A stretch of 64,000 nucleotides of DNA from positions 5,440,501 through 5,504,500 of the forward strand of contig NZ_CP012184.1 in assembly GCF_001420995.1 (NCBI RefSeq). Reading direction: 5' to 3'. The DNA comes from Pseudonocardia sp. EC080619-01 (GTDB lineage Bacteria; Actinomycetota; Actinomycetes; Mycobacteriales; Pseudonocardiaceae). A program made the position numbers and the translations under genes. The notes under the pieces are model-generated. The model saw only the letters and a program-made list of their open reading frames with translations, was not told the origin of the DNA and did not search any database. This document shows, in pieces, positions 38,339 to 46,771 of the stretch. Every line of letters starts with the position of its first letter. Position 1 is the first letter of the stretch.

Positions 38339-39793
38339 GTGGCTTTCCTCGATCCCGCGACGTGGCAGGACCGGGTGTTCACCGGTGCCTGGACACCCGG
38401 TGGCGACGGCGTCCGCGAGGTCCGCGAGCCGGCCACCGGTGCCGTCCTCGGCTCGGTCGGCGCGGCCGGCCCCGCCGACGTCGACGCCGCCGTCGAGCGG
38501 GCCGTGGCGGCGCAGAAGGAGTGGGCGGCGACCCCGCACACCGAGCGCGCCGCCGTCCTGCTGCGGGCCGCGACCCTGTTCGCCGAGCACGCGGGCGAGA
38601 TCTCCGACTGGCTGGTCCGCGAGTCCGGGTCGGTCCGGCTCAAGGCCGGCATCGAGATCGACGGCTCGGCGGGCGAGTGCACGCAGGCCGCCGCGCTGGC
38701 GTCGGCCCCGTACGGCGAGCTGCTCCCGGCCGCGGGCCGGGTGAGCCTGGAGCGCAGGGTGCCGGCTGGCGTCGTCGCGGTGGTGTCGCCGTTCAACTTC
38801 CCGCTGCTGCTGTCGATGCGGTCGGTCGCCCCGGCGCTCGTGCTGGGCAACGCGGTCGTCGTGAAGCCGGACCCGCGCACCGCGGTGTGCGGCGGCGTCG
38901 TCATCGCGCGCGTCCTCGAGGCCGCCGGGCTCCCGGCCGGGGTGCTGCAGGTGCTGCCCGGCGGCGCCGGCGCCGGCGCCGCGCTCGTCGAGCACCCGCG
39001 GGTGCCGGTCCTGTCCTTCACCGGGTCCACCCGGGCCGGGCGCGCGATCGGCGCGAAGGCCGGGGAGCTGCTCAAGCGCGCCCACCTCGAGCTCGGCGGG
39101 AACAGCGCGCTCGTCCTGTGTGCGGACGCCGACCTGGAGGCCGCCGCCTCCTGCGGGGCGTTCGGCAGCTTCCTGCACCAGGGGCAGATCTGCATGGCCA
39201 CCGGCAGGCACCTGGTGCACCGCTCGCTCTACGACCGCTACGTGGAGCTCCTCGGGAAGAAGGCCGAGCAGCTGCCGGTCGGTGACCCGTTCACCGGCGA
39301 GGTCGCGCTCGGCCCGATCATCGACGACGGCCAGCTCGCGAAGGTCGCCGATCTCGTCGAGCGCAGCGTCGCCGCCGGCGCCCGGCTCGTGCAGGGCGGG
39401 ACCGCCGACGGCCCCTTCTTCCGGCCCACGGTGCTCGCCGACTGCCATCCGGGCGTCCCCGCCTACGCCGAGGAGGTGTTCGGCCCGGTCGCCTGCGTGC
39501 GTCCGTTCGACACCCTCGACGAGGCCGCCGAGACGGCGTCCGACACCGAGTACGGGCTGTCCCTCGGCGTCATCACCGCCGACCCCGCGGCCGGGCTCGC
39601 ACTGGCCGACCGGATCCCGACCGGCCTGGTGCACGTCAACGACCAGACCGTCAACGACGACCCGTCCGCCCCGTTCGGCGGTGTCGGAGCCTCCGGCGTC
39701 GGCCGGGTCGGCGGCGCCCGCGCCAACGTCGAGGCCTTCACCGAGACCCAGTGGGTCACCGTCCGCGCGGAGTCCGCGCGCTACCCCTTCTGA
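38339..39793 (+). CDS. vdh: Aromatic aldehyde (vanillin-type) dehydrogenase
   Basis: A 484-residue aldehyde dehydrogenase of the benzaldehyde/vanillin branch. VSPFNFPLLLSMRSVAPAL, LSFTGSTRAGRAIG, LELGGNSALVLCADADLE and the nucleophile in HQGQICMATGRHLVH are seen; the ending HVNDQTVNDDPSAPFGGVG is typical of vanillin/salicylaldehyde dehydrogenases. It would oxidise vanillin or 4-hydroxybenzaldehyde released by the lyase encoded next. RBS AAGGAGG lies 12-6 nt before the GTG. The next gene follows after 11 nt. Confidence 0.87.
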   Translation: MAFLDPATWQDRVFTGAWTPGGDGVREVREPATGAVLGSVGAAGPADVDAAVERAVAAQKEWAATPHTERAAVLLRAATLFAEHAGEISDWLVRESGSVRLKAGIEIDGSAGECTQAAALASAPYGELLPAAGRVSLERRVPAGVVAVVSPFNFPLLLSMRSVAPALVLGNAVVVKPDPRTAVCGGVVIARVLEAAGLPAGVLQVLPGGAGAGAALVEHPRVPVLSFTGSTRAGRAIGAKAGELLKRAHLELGGNSALVLCADADLEAAASCGAFGSFLHQGQICMATGRHLVHRSLYDRYVELLGKKAEQLPVGDPFTGEVALGPIIDDGQLAKVADLVERSVAAGARLVQGGTADGPFFRPTVLADCHPGVPAYAEEVFGPVACVRPFDTLDEAAETASDTEYGLSLGVITADPAAGLALADRIPTGLVHVNDQTVNDDPSAPFGGVGASGVGRVGGARANVEAFTETQWVTVRAESARYPF

Positions 39794-39804
39794 GAGGAAC
39801 GACC

Positions 39805-40635
39805 ATGACCGAACCCTGGGGCAACACCGTCCTCGTCGAGTTCGACGAGGGGATCGCCTGGGTCTCGCTGAACCGCCCGGACAAGCGGAACGCGATGAGC
39901 CCGACCCTGAACGACGAGATGGTCGCGACCCTCGACGCCCTCGAGGGCGACCCGCGCTGCAGGGTCCTCGTGCTCACCGGCTCCGGCGACGCGTTCTCCG
40001 CCGGGATGGACCTCAAGGAGTACTTCCGCGAGGTCGACGAGTCCGGTGACCCCGGCCTGCAGATCCGGGTCCGCCGCGCCTCGGCCGAGTGGCAGTGGAA
40101 GCGCCTCTCGAACTGGTCCAAGCCGACGGTCGCGATGGTCAACGGCTGGTGCTTCGGCGGGGCCTTCACCCCGCTCGTGGCCTGTGACCTGGCGATCTCC
40201 GACGAGGAGGCGCAGTACGGCCTGTCGGAGATCAACTGGGGGATCCCGCCGGGCGGCGTGGTGTCCCGCGCGCTCGCGGCCACCGTGAGCCAGCGCGACG
40301 CGCTGTACTTCATCATGACCGGCGAGCCGTTCGACGGGCGCCGGGCCGCCGGGATGCGGCTGGTCAACGAGGCGGTCCCGGCCGGGCGGCTGCGCGAGCG
40401 GACCCGCGAGCTGGCGCTCAAGCTGGCGTCGATGAACCCGGTCGTCATGCGGGCGGCGAAGGTGGGCTACAAGCTCGCCCAGGAGATGCCGTGGGAGCAG
40501 GCCGAGGACTACCTCTACGCCAAGCTCGAGCAGTCCCAGTTCCTCGACGCCGAGCGCGGCCGGCAGCAGGGCCTGAGCCAGTTCCTCGACGACAAGTCCT
40601 ACCGCCCGGGCCTGTCGGCGTACGCGAGCGAGTAG
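39805..40635 (+). CDS. ech: p-Hydroxycinnamoyl-CoA hydratase-lyase (feruloyl-CoA)
   Basis: A 276-residue crotonase-fold enzyme closely matching feruloyl-CoA hydratase-lyase. Signature segments are GMDLKEYFREVD (active-site Tyr at about 73), MVNGWCFGGAFTPLVACDLA, YGLSEINWGIPPGG (catalytic Glu at about 142) and EDYLYAKLEQSQFLD with the C-terminal Tyr. The position that is Ser123 in the Pseudomonas enzyme is Thr here (AFTPL). It hydrates feruloyl- or coumaroyl-CoA and cleaves it to the aromatic aldehyde and acetyl-CoA. RBS GAGAGGAA precedes the ATG. Confidence 0.92.
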   Translation: MTEPWGNTVLVEFDEGIAWVSLNRPDKRNAMSPTLNDEMVATLDALEGDPRCRVLVLTGSGDAFSAGMDLKEYFREVDESGDPGLQIRVRRASAEWQWKRLSNWSKPTVAMVNGWCFGGAFTPLVACDLAISDEEAQYGLSEINWGIPPGGVVSRALAATVSQRDALYFIMTGEPFDGRRAAGMRLVNEAVPAGRLRERTRELALKLASMNPVVMRAAKVGYKLAQEMPWEQAEDYLYAKLEQSQFLDAERGRQQGLSQFLDDKSYRPGLSAYASE

Positions 40636-40639
40636 CCCG

Positions 40640-42130
40640 GTGCGCGACGACGGACTGGGGTCGTGGCCCGCGCGCCGCGCCCGGATGACGCCGGGCCGGA
40701 CGGCGCTGGTGCACGGCGACCGCCACGACACCTACGCCGACCTGGCCCGGCGGACCGCGGCGCTCGCCGCCGGGCTGCGCGGGCTCGGGGTGCGGCGCGG
40801 CGACCGGGTCGGCTACCTCGGCCCGAACCACCCGGCGTACCTGGAGACACTGTTCGCGACCGCGTCGCTCGGGGCGGTGTTCGTGCCGGTCAACGCCCGG
40901 CTGGCGGCCCCCGAGCTGGCGTTCGTGCTCGACGACGCCGGGGTGTCGGTGCTGGTGCACACCCCGGCGGCCGGGGCGCTGGTCGACGCCGCCGCGGCCC
41001 GGACGCTGCGCGAGCGGCTGGTCGTCGGCGGCTCCTACGACGCGCTGGCCGGCGCCGCGGCGGAGCCGGTCGACGAGCCGGTCGGGCCGGACGACCCGTG
41101 CCTGATCATGTACACCTCCGGCTCGACCGGCCGGCCGAAGGGTGCGGTGCTCTCGCACGGCAACCTGACCTGGAACTGCGTGAACGTCCTGGTCGAGTCG
41201 GACCTCTCCGGCGACGAGGTGGCGCTCGTCGCGGCACCGCTGTTCCACACCGCGGCGCTCGGCATGACGTGCCTGCCCACCCTGCTCAAGGGCGGGACGT
41301 GCGTGCTGATGGAGGCGTTCGACCCGACCGCCGCGCTGGAGCTCGTCGCCCGGCACCGGGTGACGCTGCTGTTCGGCGTCCCCGCCATGTACGACGCGCT
41401 CGCCGCCCGCCCCGAGTGGGCGGACACCGACCTGTCGAGCGTCCGGACCCTGCTCTGCGGCGGGTCCCCGGTGCCGGCCGCGACCGCGCGCCGGTGGCTG
41501 GAACGGGGCCTCGCGTTCGTGCAGGGCTACGGGATGACCGAGACCGCGCCCGGCGTGCTCGTGCTCGACCCGGCGTCGGCGCGGACCAAGGCGGGCACCG
41601 CCGGGGTGCCGTCGTTCTTCACCGACGTCCGGATCGCCGGCCCGTCCGGCGAGCCGGTGGCACCGGGGGAGCGGGGCGAGATCCTGGTGCGCGGGCCGAA
41701 CGTGATGCTCGGCTACTGGAACCGGCCCGACGCCACCGACGAGGCGCTGGCCGGGGGCTGGATGCACTCCGGTGACGTCGCCACCGCCGACGCCGACGGC
41801 TACGTCACCGTCGTCGACCGGATCAAGGACATGATCATCTCGGGTGGGGAGAACGTCTACCCCGCGGAGATCGAGTCCGCGCTCTACGAGCATCCGTCCG
41901 TCGAGCTGTGCGCGGTCGTCGGCACGCCGGACGCGCGGTGGGGCGAGGTTCCCCGGGCGGTCGTCGTCCTGCGGGCCGGGGCGGCGGCGGACGCCGACGG
42001 CATCCGGGCGCACCTGCGCGACCGGCTCGCCGGGTACAAGGTGCCCCGGCACGTGGACTTCGCCGACGACCTGCCGCGCACCGGGTCCGGGAAGGTCCTC
42101 AAGGCCGCCCTGCGGGAGCGGTACGGATGA
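40640..42130 (+). CDS. fcs: Hydroxycinnamate/feruloyl-CoA ligase
   Basis: A 496-residue acyl-adenylate-forming ligase. The AMP-binding motif MYTSGSTGRPKGAVLSHGN, VQGYGMTETAPGVLV, SGDVATADADGYVTVVDRIKD and the C-terminal catalytic lysine in PRTGSGKVLKAALRE are present. By position after ech it activates ferulate, p-coumarate or related acids with CoA and ATP. It starts with GTG 4 nt after the ech stop. The stop overlaps the MarR start (ATGA). Confidence 0.87.
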   Translation: MRDDGLGSWPARRARMTPGRTALVHGDRHDTYADLARRTAALAAGLRGLGVRRGDRVGYLGPNHPAYLETLFATASLGAVFVPVNARLAAPELAFVLDDAGVSVLVHTPAAGALVDAAAARTLRERLVVGGSYDALAGAAAEPVDEPVGPDDPCLIMYTSGSTGRPKGAVLSHGNLTWNCVNVLVESDLSGDEVALVAAPLFHTAALGMTCLPTLLKGGTCVLMEAFDPTAALELVARHRVTLLFGVPAMYDALAARPEWADTDLSSVRTLLCGGSPVPAATARRWLERGLAFVQGYGMTETAPGVLVLDPASARTKAGTAGVPSFFTDVRIAGPSGEPVAPGERGEILVRGPNVMLGYWNRPDATDEALAGGWMHSGDVATADADGYVTVVDRIKDMIISGGENVYPAEIESALYEHPSVELCAVVGTPDARWGEVPRAVVVLRAGAAADADGIRAHLRDRLAGYKVPRHVDFADDLPRTGSGKVLKAALRERYG

Positions 42131-42615
42131 CGGCGACGACGCCCGCCGCGCCGGTGCGGGAGGATCCTGCGGTGCCGGACCGACCGCTCACCCTGTACCT
42201 CGTCAAGCGCCTGGAACTGGCGATCCGGGCCCGGATGGACGAGGCGCTGCGCCCGCACGGGCTCACCACCCTGCAGTTCACGGCGCTCACCGCCCTGCGC
42301 GAACGGGACGGGCTGTCGTCCGCGCAGCTCGCCCGGCGCTCCTTCGTCACCCCGCAGACGATGAACGAGATGGTGCGCTGGCTGGAGAAGCACGGCCACG
42401 TCGTCCGCCGCCGGGACCCGGACAACCGCCGTGTCCTGCTGCTCACCCTGACCACCACCGGCCGTGACCTGCTGGAACGCTGCGACCCGCTGGTCGGGGC
42501 GATCGAGGAGGAGATGCTCGGCGCGGTGCCCGACGTCCAGCACCCGCTGTTCCGGCAGAGCCTGGAGCTCGGCTACACCGCACTGACCGACCCCGGGGAG
42601 GGGACACCGCCGTGA
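42127..42615 (+). CDS. MarR-family regulator of hydroxycinnamate catabolism
   Basis: A 162-residue MarR protein. The winged helix shows in LTTLQFTALTALRERDGLSS, QLARRSFVTPQTMNEMVRWL and the wing RRRDPDNRRVLLLTLTTTG. MarR proteins of this context (CouR, FerR) are released from DNA by the hydroxycinnamoyl-CoA thioester. ATG overlaps the ligase stop and its stop overlaps the amidohydrolase GTG, so regulator and enzymes are co-expressed. Confidence 0.88.
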   Translation: MTATTPAAPVREDPAVPDRPLTLYLVKRLELAIRARMDEALRPHGLTTLQFTALTALRERDGLSSAQLARRSFVTPQTMNEMVRWLEKHGHVVRRRDPDNRRVLLLTLTTTGRDLLERCDPLVGAIEEEMLGAVPDVQHPLFRQSLELGYTALTDPGEGTPP

Positions 42616-43481
42616 CGCTCGACCTCGACCGGCTCGTCGCGATCGACGTGCACACCCACGTCGAGCAGGACGGCCACGGCTGCCTGTCGCTCGACCAGGA
42701 ACTGATGGACGCCTCGGCCGGGTACTTCCGCGCCGGCCAGGACCGCACCCCGACCGTCGCGACGATCGCCGCCCACTACCGGGAACGGTCCATGGCGGCC
42801 GTGGTCTTCACCGTCGACGCGGCCACGGCGACCGGGCACCCGGCGCTGTCGAGCGAGGAGATCCTCGACGCCGCGGCGGAGCACCCGGACGTGCTGATCC
42901 CGTTCGGCTCGGTCGACCCGCACGGCGGTGCCGCGTCGGTGGCCCGGATCCGCCGGCTGGCCGAGCGCGGCGCCCGCGGCTTCAAGTTCCACCCGTCGCT
43001 GCAGGAGTTTGAGCCGGACGACCGTGCCCACTACCCGCTGTACGAGGCCGTCGCCGAGGCCGGGGTCCCCGCCCTGTTCCACACCGGCCAGACCGGGATC
43101 GGCGCGGGCCTGCCGGGCGGGCGCGGCATCAAGCTGCGCTACTCGAACCCGATGCTGCTCGACGACGTCGCGGCCGACCACCCGGACCTGACGATCGTGA
43201 TGGCGCACCCGTCGGTGCCCTGGCAGGACGAGGCGATCGCGATCGCCACGCACAAGGCGAACGCCTACATCGACCTGTCCGGCTGGCGGCCGAAGTACTT
43301 CCCTCCGCAGCTCGTGCGGGCCGCGGGCAGCTACCTGCGGGACAAGGTGCTGTTCGGGTCGGACTTCCCGGTGGTGACGCCGGACCGGTGGCTGGAGGAC
43401 TTCGCGGGCCTGGACCTGCGCGACGAGGTGCGCCCGCTGATCCTCAAGGAGAACGCGGCCCGCGTGCTCGGCCTGCGCTGA
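42612..43481 (+). CDS. Amidohydrolase-2 (ACMSD-type), CouO-like
   Basis: A 289-residue metal-dependent hydrolase of the ACMSD superfamily: AIDVHTHVEQDGHG (metal His pair), GARGFKFHPSLQEF, PALFHTGQTGIGAG, IVMAHPSVPWQDE and VLFGSDFPVVTPDRW (the final metal Asp). In rhodococcal coumarate operons an amidohydrolase of this kind (CouO) cleaves the beta-keto acyl-CoA intermediate to the aromatic acid. Here it accompanies a lyase and aldehyde dehydrogenase, so two cleavage routes may coexist. It starts with GTG, coupled to the MarR gene. Confidence 0.8.
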   Translation: MTLDLDRLVAIDVHTHVEQDGHGCLSLDQELMDASAGYFRAGQDRTPTVATIAAHYRERSMAAVVFTVDAATATGHPALSSEEILDAAAEHPDVLIPFGSVDPHGGAASVARIRRLAERGARGFKFHPSLQEFEPDDRAHYPLYEAVAEAGVPALFHTGQTGIGAGLPGGRGIKLRYSNPMLLDDVAADHPDLTIVMAHPSVPWQDEAIAIATHKANAYIDLSGWRPKYFPPQLVRAAGSYLRDKVLFGSDFPVVTPDRWLEDFAGLDLRDEVRPLILKENAARVLGLR

Positions 43482-43540
43482 CGGTGCACCATCTCCGTGG
43501 AGGGGCGGACGTACCGCACGGCCGCCCGGAGGAGGCCGCC

Positions 43541-45586
43541 ATGCCCCAGGACCCGTTCCGCGATGCGCTCGGCCCGCTCGAACCGCTGCTCGGCCGGCTG
43601 TTCGAGACCCTGGGCGACCTCGACGGCACCTCCGGCCAGGACACCGACCCCGACCGTCGCCCACCCGGGAGCCGGGGGACCCGCGGGCTCGACCGGTTCG
43701 GCCGCGACCTCACCGCGGACGCCGCCGCCGGGCGCCTGGACCCCGTCGTCGGGCGCGCCGCCGAGATCGACGCCGCGCTGGAGGTGCTGGGCCGCCGGGC
43801 GAAGAACAACCCGGTGCTGGTCGGCGAACCGGGCGTCGGGAAGACCGCGATCGCCGAGGGGATCGCCGCCCGGGTCGCGGCGGGCGAGGTCCCCGCGGTC
43901 CTGCGCGGCGTGCGGGTGGTCGCGCTCGACCTCGCCGGGATGGTGGCGGGCACGAAGTACCGCGGCGAGTTCGAGGAGCGGCTCACCGCGGTGATCGACG
44001 AGGTGGTCGCCGCGGACGGGCGGATCGTGGTGTTCGTCGACGAGCTGCACCTGGTCGTCGGAGCGGGCGGCGCCGCCGACGGGGGCGCGATGGACGCCGC
44101 GTCGATCCTCAAGCCCGTGCTCGCCCGCGGCGCGCTCCGGATGATCGGCGCGACCACCACCGAGGACTACCGCCGCCACATCGAACGGGACGCGGCGCTG
44201 GAGCGGCGCTTCGAACCGGTCCCGGTGCCCGAGCCGACCGAGCCGGAGACCGTCGCGATCCTGCACGGGCTGCGCGCCCGGTACGAGAGCCACCACGGCG
44301 TCCGGCTGACCGACGGCGCGCTCGACGCCGCGGTCGCGCTGTCCGCCCGCTACCTCCCGGACCGGTTCCTGCCGGACAAGGCGATCGACCTCCTCGACCG
44401 GGCCGCCGCCCGGGCCGGGATGCGCACCGCGGGCGGCGACGCCGCGGCCGGTGCCGCCGCGCGGCAGGCGGAGGAGCTGGGCCGGGCCCGGGAGGTGGCG
44501 GTCGACTCCGAGGACTTCGAGCGGGCCGCGATGCTCACCCGGGAGCTGGAACGGCTGCGTGCCGCGTCCCCGTCCGGCGGGCGCCCGGAGATCACCGCCG
44601 ACGATGTCGCCGAGATCGTCTCCCGGCGCACCGGCATCCCGGTCGCCCGGCTCGGCACCGACGAGCGCGACCGGCTGCTCGCGCTGGAGGACCACCTGCA
44701 CGCCCGCGTCGTCGGGCAGGACGACGCCGTGGAGGCCGTCGCCGACGCCGTCCGTGCCGGCCGGGCCGGGCTCGGCCACCCGGACCGGCCCGTCGGGTCG
44801 TTCCTGTTCCTCGGGCCCAGCGGGGTCGGGAAGACCGAGCTGGCCCGGGCGCTCGCCGACGCGCTCTTCGACTCGCCCGACCGGATCGTGCGCCTCGACA
44901 TGAGCGAGTACACCGACCGCGCGTCGGTGTCCCGGCTGATCGGCGCACCGCCCGGCTACGTCGGGCACGACGACGGCGGCCGCCTCACCGAGGCCGTCCG
45001 CCGCACCCCGTACTGCGTCCTGCTGCTCGACGAGATCGAGAAGGCACACGTCGAGGTCACCTCGGCGCTGCTCGGTGTGCTCGACGCCGGCCGGCTGACC
45101 GACGCCCGCGGCCGCACGGTCGACTTCCGGCACACCATCGTGATCATGACGAGCAACCTGGGCTCGGAGCAGCTGCTCGCCGCCGCCACGGCCGGGACCC
45201 CGCTCGACGACGTCCGCGAGCCGCTGCTGGCGCTCGCCCGCGGTCACTTCCGGCCCGAGTTCCTCAACCGGATCGACGAGATCGTGCTGTTCGCCCCGCT
45301 CACCCCGGCGCAGCTGCACCGGATCGTGGAGATGATGCTGGCCGAGACGGGGGAGCGGCTGCGCGCCCAGGGCGTCACCCTCGACGCGGACGACGCCGCG
45401 ATCGACCTCCTCGCCCGCCGCGGGCACCGGCCCGAGCACGGCGCGCGGCCGCTGCGCCGCACCATCGGCCGCGAGGTGGAGCGACGGCTGTCCCGGCTGC
45501 TGCTGTCCGGGGACCTGCGGCCCGGCGGGACCGTCCGGCTCACCGCCGACGGCGACGAGCTGGACGTCGCGGTGACGCCCGGGTGA
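43541..45586 (+). CDS. Clp/Hsp100-type AAA+ ATPase without N-domain
   Basis: A 681-residue two-ring AAA+ protein. Module 1 has Walker A GEPGVGKT (about residue 95) and Walker B IVVFVDELHLVVGAG. A short middle region with a helical pair (AREVAVDSEDFERAAMLTRELERL) precedes module 2 with GPSGVGKT (about residue 425) and CVLLLDEIEKAH, then PEFLNRIDEIVLF. The N-terminal Clp repeat domain of ClpA/C/B is absent and replaced by about 55 disordered residues. It resembles ClpL or short ClpC forms. RBS GGAGGAGG precedes the ATG. The gene follows the amidohydrolase after 59 nt and may be separately expressed. Confidence 0.85.
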   Translation: MPQDPFRDALGPLEPLLGRLFETLGDLDGTSGQDTDPDRRPPGSRGTRGLDRFGRDLTADAAAGRLDPVVGRAAEIDAALEVLGRRAKNNPVLVGEPGVGKTAIAEGIAARVAAGEVPAVLRGVRVVALDLAGMVAGTKYRGEFEERLTAVIDEVVAADGRIVVFVDELHLVVGAGGAADGGAMDAASILKPVLARGALRMIGATTTEDYRRHIERDAALERRFEPVPVPEPTEPETVAILHGLRARYESHHGVRLTDGALDAAVALSARYLPDRFLPDKAIDLLDRAAARAGMRTAGGDAAAGAAARQAEELGRAREVAVDSEDFERAAMLTRELERLRAASPSGGRPEITADDVAEIVSRRTGIPVARLGTDERDRLLALEDHLHARVVGQDDAVEAVADAVRAGRAGLGHPDRPVGSFLFLGPSGVGKTELARALADALFDSPDRIVRLDMSEYTDRASVSRLIGAPPGYVGHDDGGRLTEAVRRTPYCVLLLDEIEKAHVEVTSALLGVLDAGRLTDARGRTVDFRHTIVIMTSNLGSEQLLAAATAGTPLDDVREPLLALARGHFRPEFLNRIDEIVLFAPLTPAQLHRIVEMMLAETGERLRAQGVTLDADDAAIDLLARRGHRPEHGARPLRRTIGREVERRLSRLLLSGDLRPGGTVRLTADGDELDVAVTPG

Positions 45587-45595
45587 GGTGGGCGC

Positions 45596-46558
45596 TCAGC
45601 GCGCCATGCCATCCGCGGCGAGGTCGTCGGGGGCGGCGCCGAGCCGGGGGAGACCGAGGATCCGCCGCCGCACCGCGTCGCGGCCGCCGTCGGCGGGTGC
45701 GGTGCCGTCGACGAACTCGTGCAGCAGCGCGGCGAACCGCGACGGCTGCTCGGCGTGCGGGAAGTGCCCGGCACCGGGGAAGACCTCCAGCCTGCTGCCG
45801 CTCAGGCGTTCGTGTGCGGCGAGGGTGTGCTCCAGCGGGATGACCTTGTCCCGGTCACCGCCGACCAGCAGCACCGGGACCTCGTCGAGCAGGTGCAGGC
45901 GCTGCGCGCCGTCGAGGCGCTGCCCGGACGGTTCGAGCGCGCCGCGGGCGGTGTGCACGAACGCACCGCGGGTGCCGCGGTCGGCGAAGGACTCCCAGGC
46001 CGCGTGCACGCCGTCGACGTCGGAGGCGGGGACGCTGCCCACCCGGTGCGCGATCCGGTGCACGGTGCGGCGCATCCAGCGCGGGGTCAGCGACGCCGCC
46101 GACCGCAGCACCAGCTCGGTGCCGGGCAGGCTGGCTGCGCGCAGCGCCAGGGCGAGGTCGTGGCCGAGGCCGCCGCTGGAGACCAGCACCACCCGCTCCA
46201 CGTACTCGGGGAACTGGTGCGCGAACTGCATCGCCACGCCGCCGCCGAACGAGTGCCCGACGATCGTCACCCGCTCGATGCCGAGGGCCACGAGCAGGTC
46301 GCGCAGGCCGGTCGCGAACCCGCCGAGGGAGTAGTCGCCGCTGCGCGGGGCCTCGCTGGAACCGTGACCCAGCAGGTCCGGGGCGATCACGTGCAGGTGC
46401 TGCCCGAGCGGGGCGAGCACGGGCGCCCAGGTCGACGAGCTGCCCGCCAGGCCGTGCACGAGCAGGACGGCACGCCGGTGCTCCGCACCGGTCTCGCGGT
46501 AGCTGACCCGCTGGCCGTGCAGCAGGATCTCGCGCTCCGCAGGCGACTCACCCGTCAT
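45596..46558 (-). CDS. Alpha/beta-hydrolase
   Basis: A 320-residue alpha/beta-hydrolase. LLVHGLAGSSSTWAPVL gives the oxyanion region, TIVGHSFGGGVAMQFA the nucleophile Ser, LLVGGDRDKVIPLEH the Asp and FPGAGHFPHAEQP the His. It looks like an esterase, epoxide hydrolase or haloalkane-type enzyme of general use. Upstream (46559-46771) is a GC-rich gap of 213 nt with no gene that I can support. It converges on the Clp-type gene with a 9-nt gap. Confidence 0.85.
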   Translation of the reverse strand: MTGESPAEREILLHGQRVSYRETGAEHRRAVLLVHGLAGSSSTWAPVLAPLGQHLHVIAPDLLGHGSSEAPRSGDYSLGGFATGLRDLLVALGIERVTIVGHSFGGGVAMQFAHQFPEYVERVVLVSSGGLGHDLALALRAASLPGTELVLRSAASLTPRWMRRTVHRIAHRVGSVPASDVDGVHAAWESFADRGTRGAFVHTARGALEPSGQRLDGAQRLHLLDEVPVLLVGGDRDKVIPLEHTLAAHERLSGSRLEVFPGAGHFPHAEQPSRFAALLHEFVDGTAPADGGRDAVRRRILGLPRLGAAPDDLAADGMAR

Positions 46559-46771
46559 CCGACACCTCCACTCCCCGGCCCGGCCCGCCGCTCTTCCGGG
46601 CGGGGCCCCGGGGTCTCGACATCGACGTTACCGCTGGTACCGGGGCGGGGATCCGCCGGTGTGGCGGGGCACTCGTCCCCGGTCGACCGGCGTCGTACGC
46701 CCGAGTGAGGGCGGTCGCACACACCACCCGGCAGGCCCCCGTCGCACCCCGGGTGCCCGCCGGGGGATGGA

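Noticed and set aside
34430..39634. A 1,734-codon minus-strand open frame
   Set aside because: It crosses several well-supported genes on both strands. Only its last part (ABC ATPase) and a piece of the permease N-terminus are real; the rest is a GC-rich shadow frame with Arg/Gly/Pro-rich sequence.
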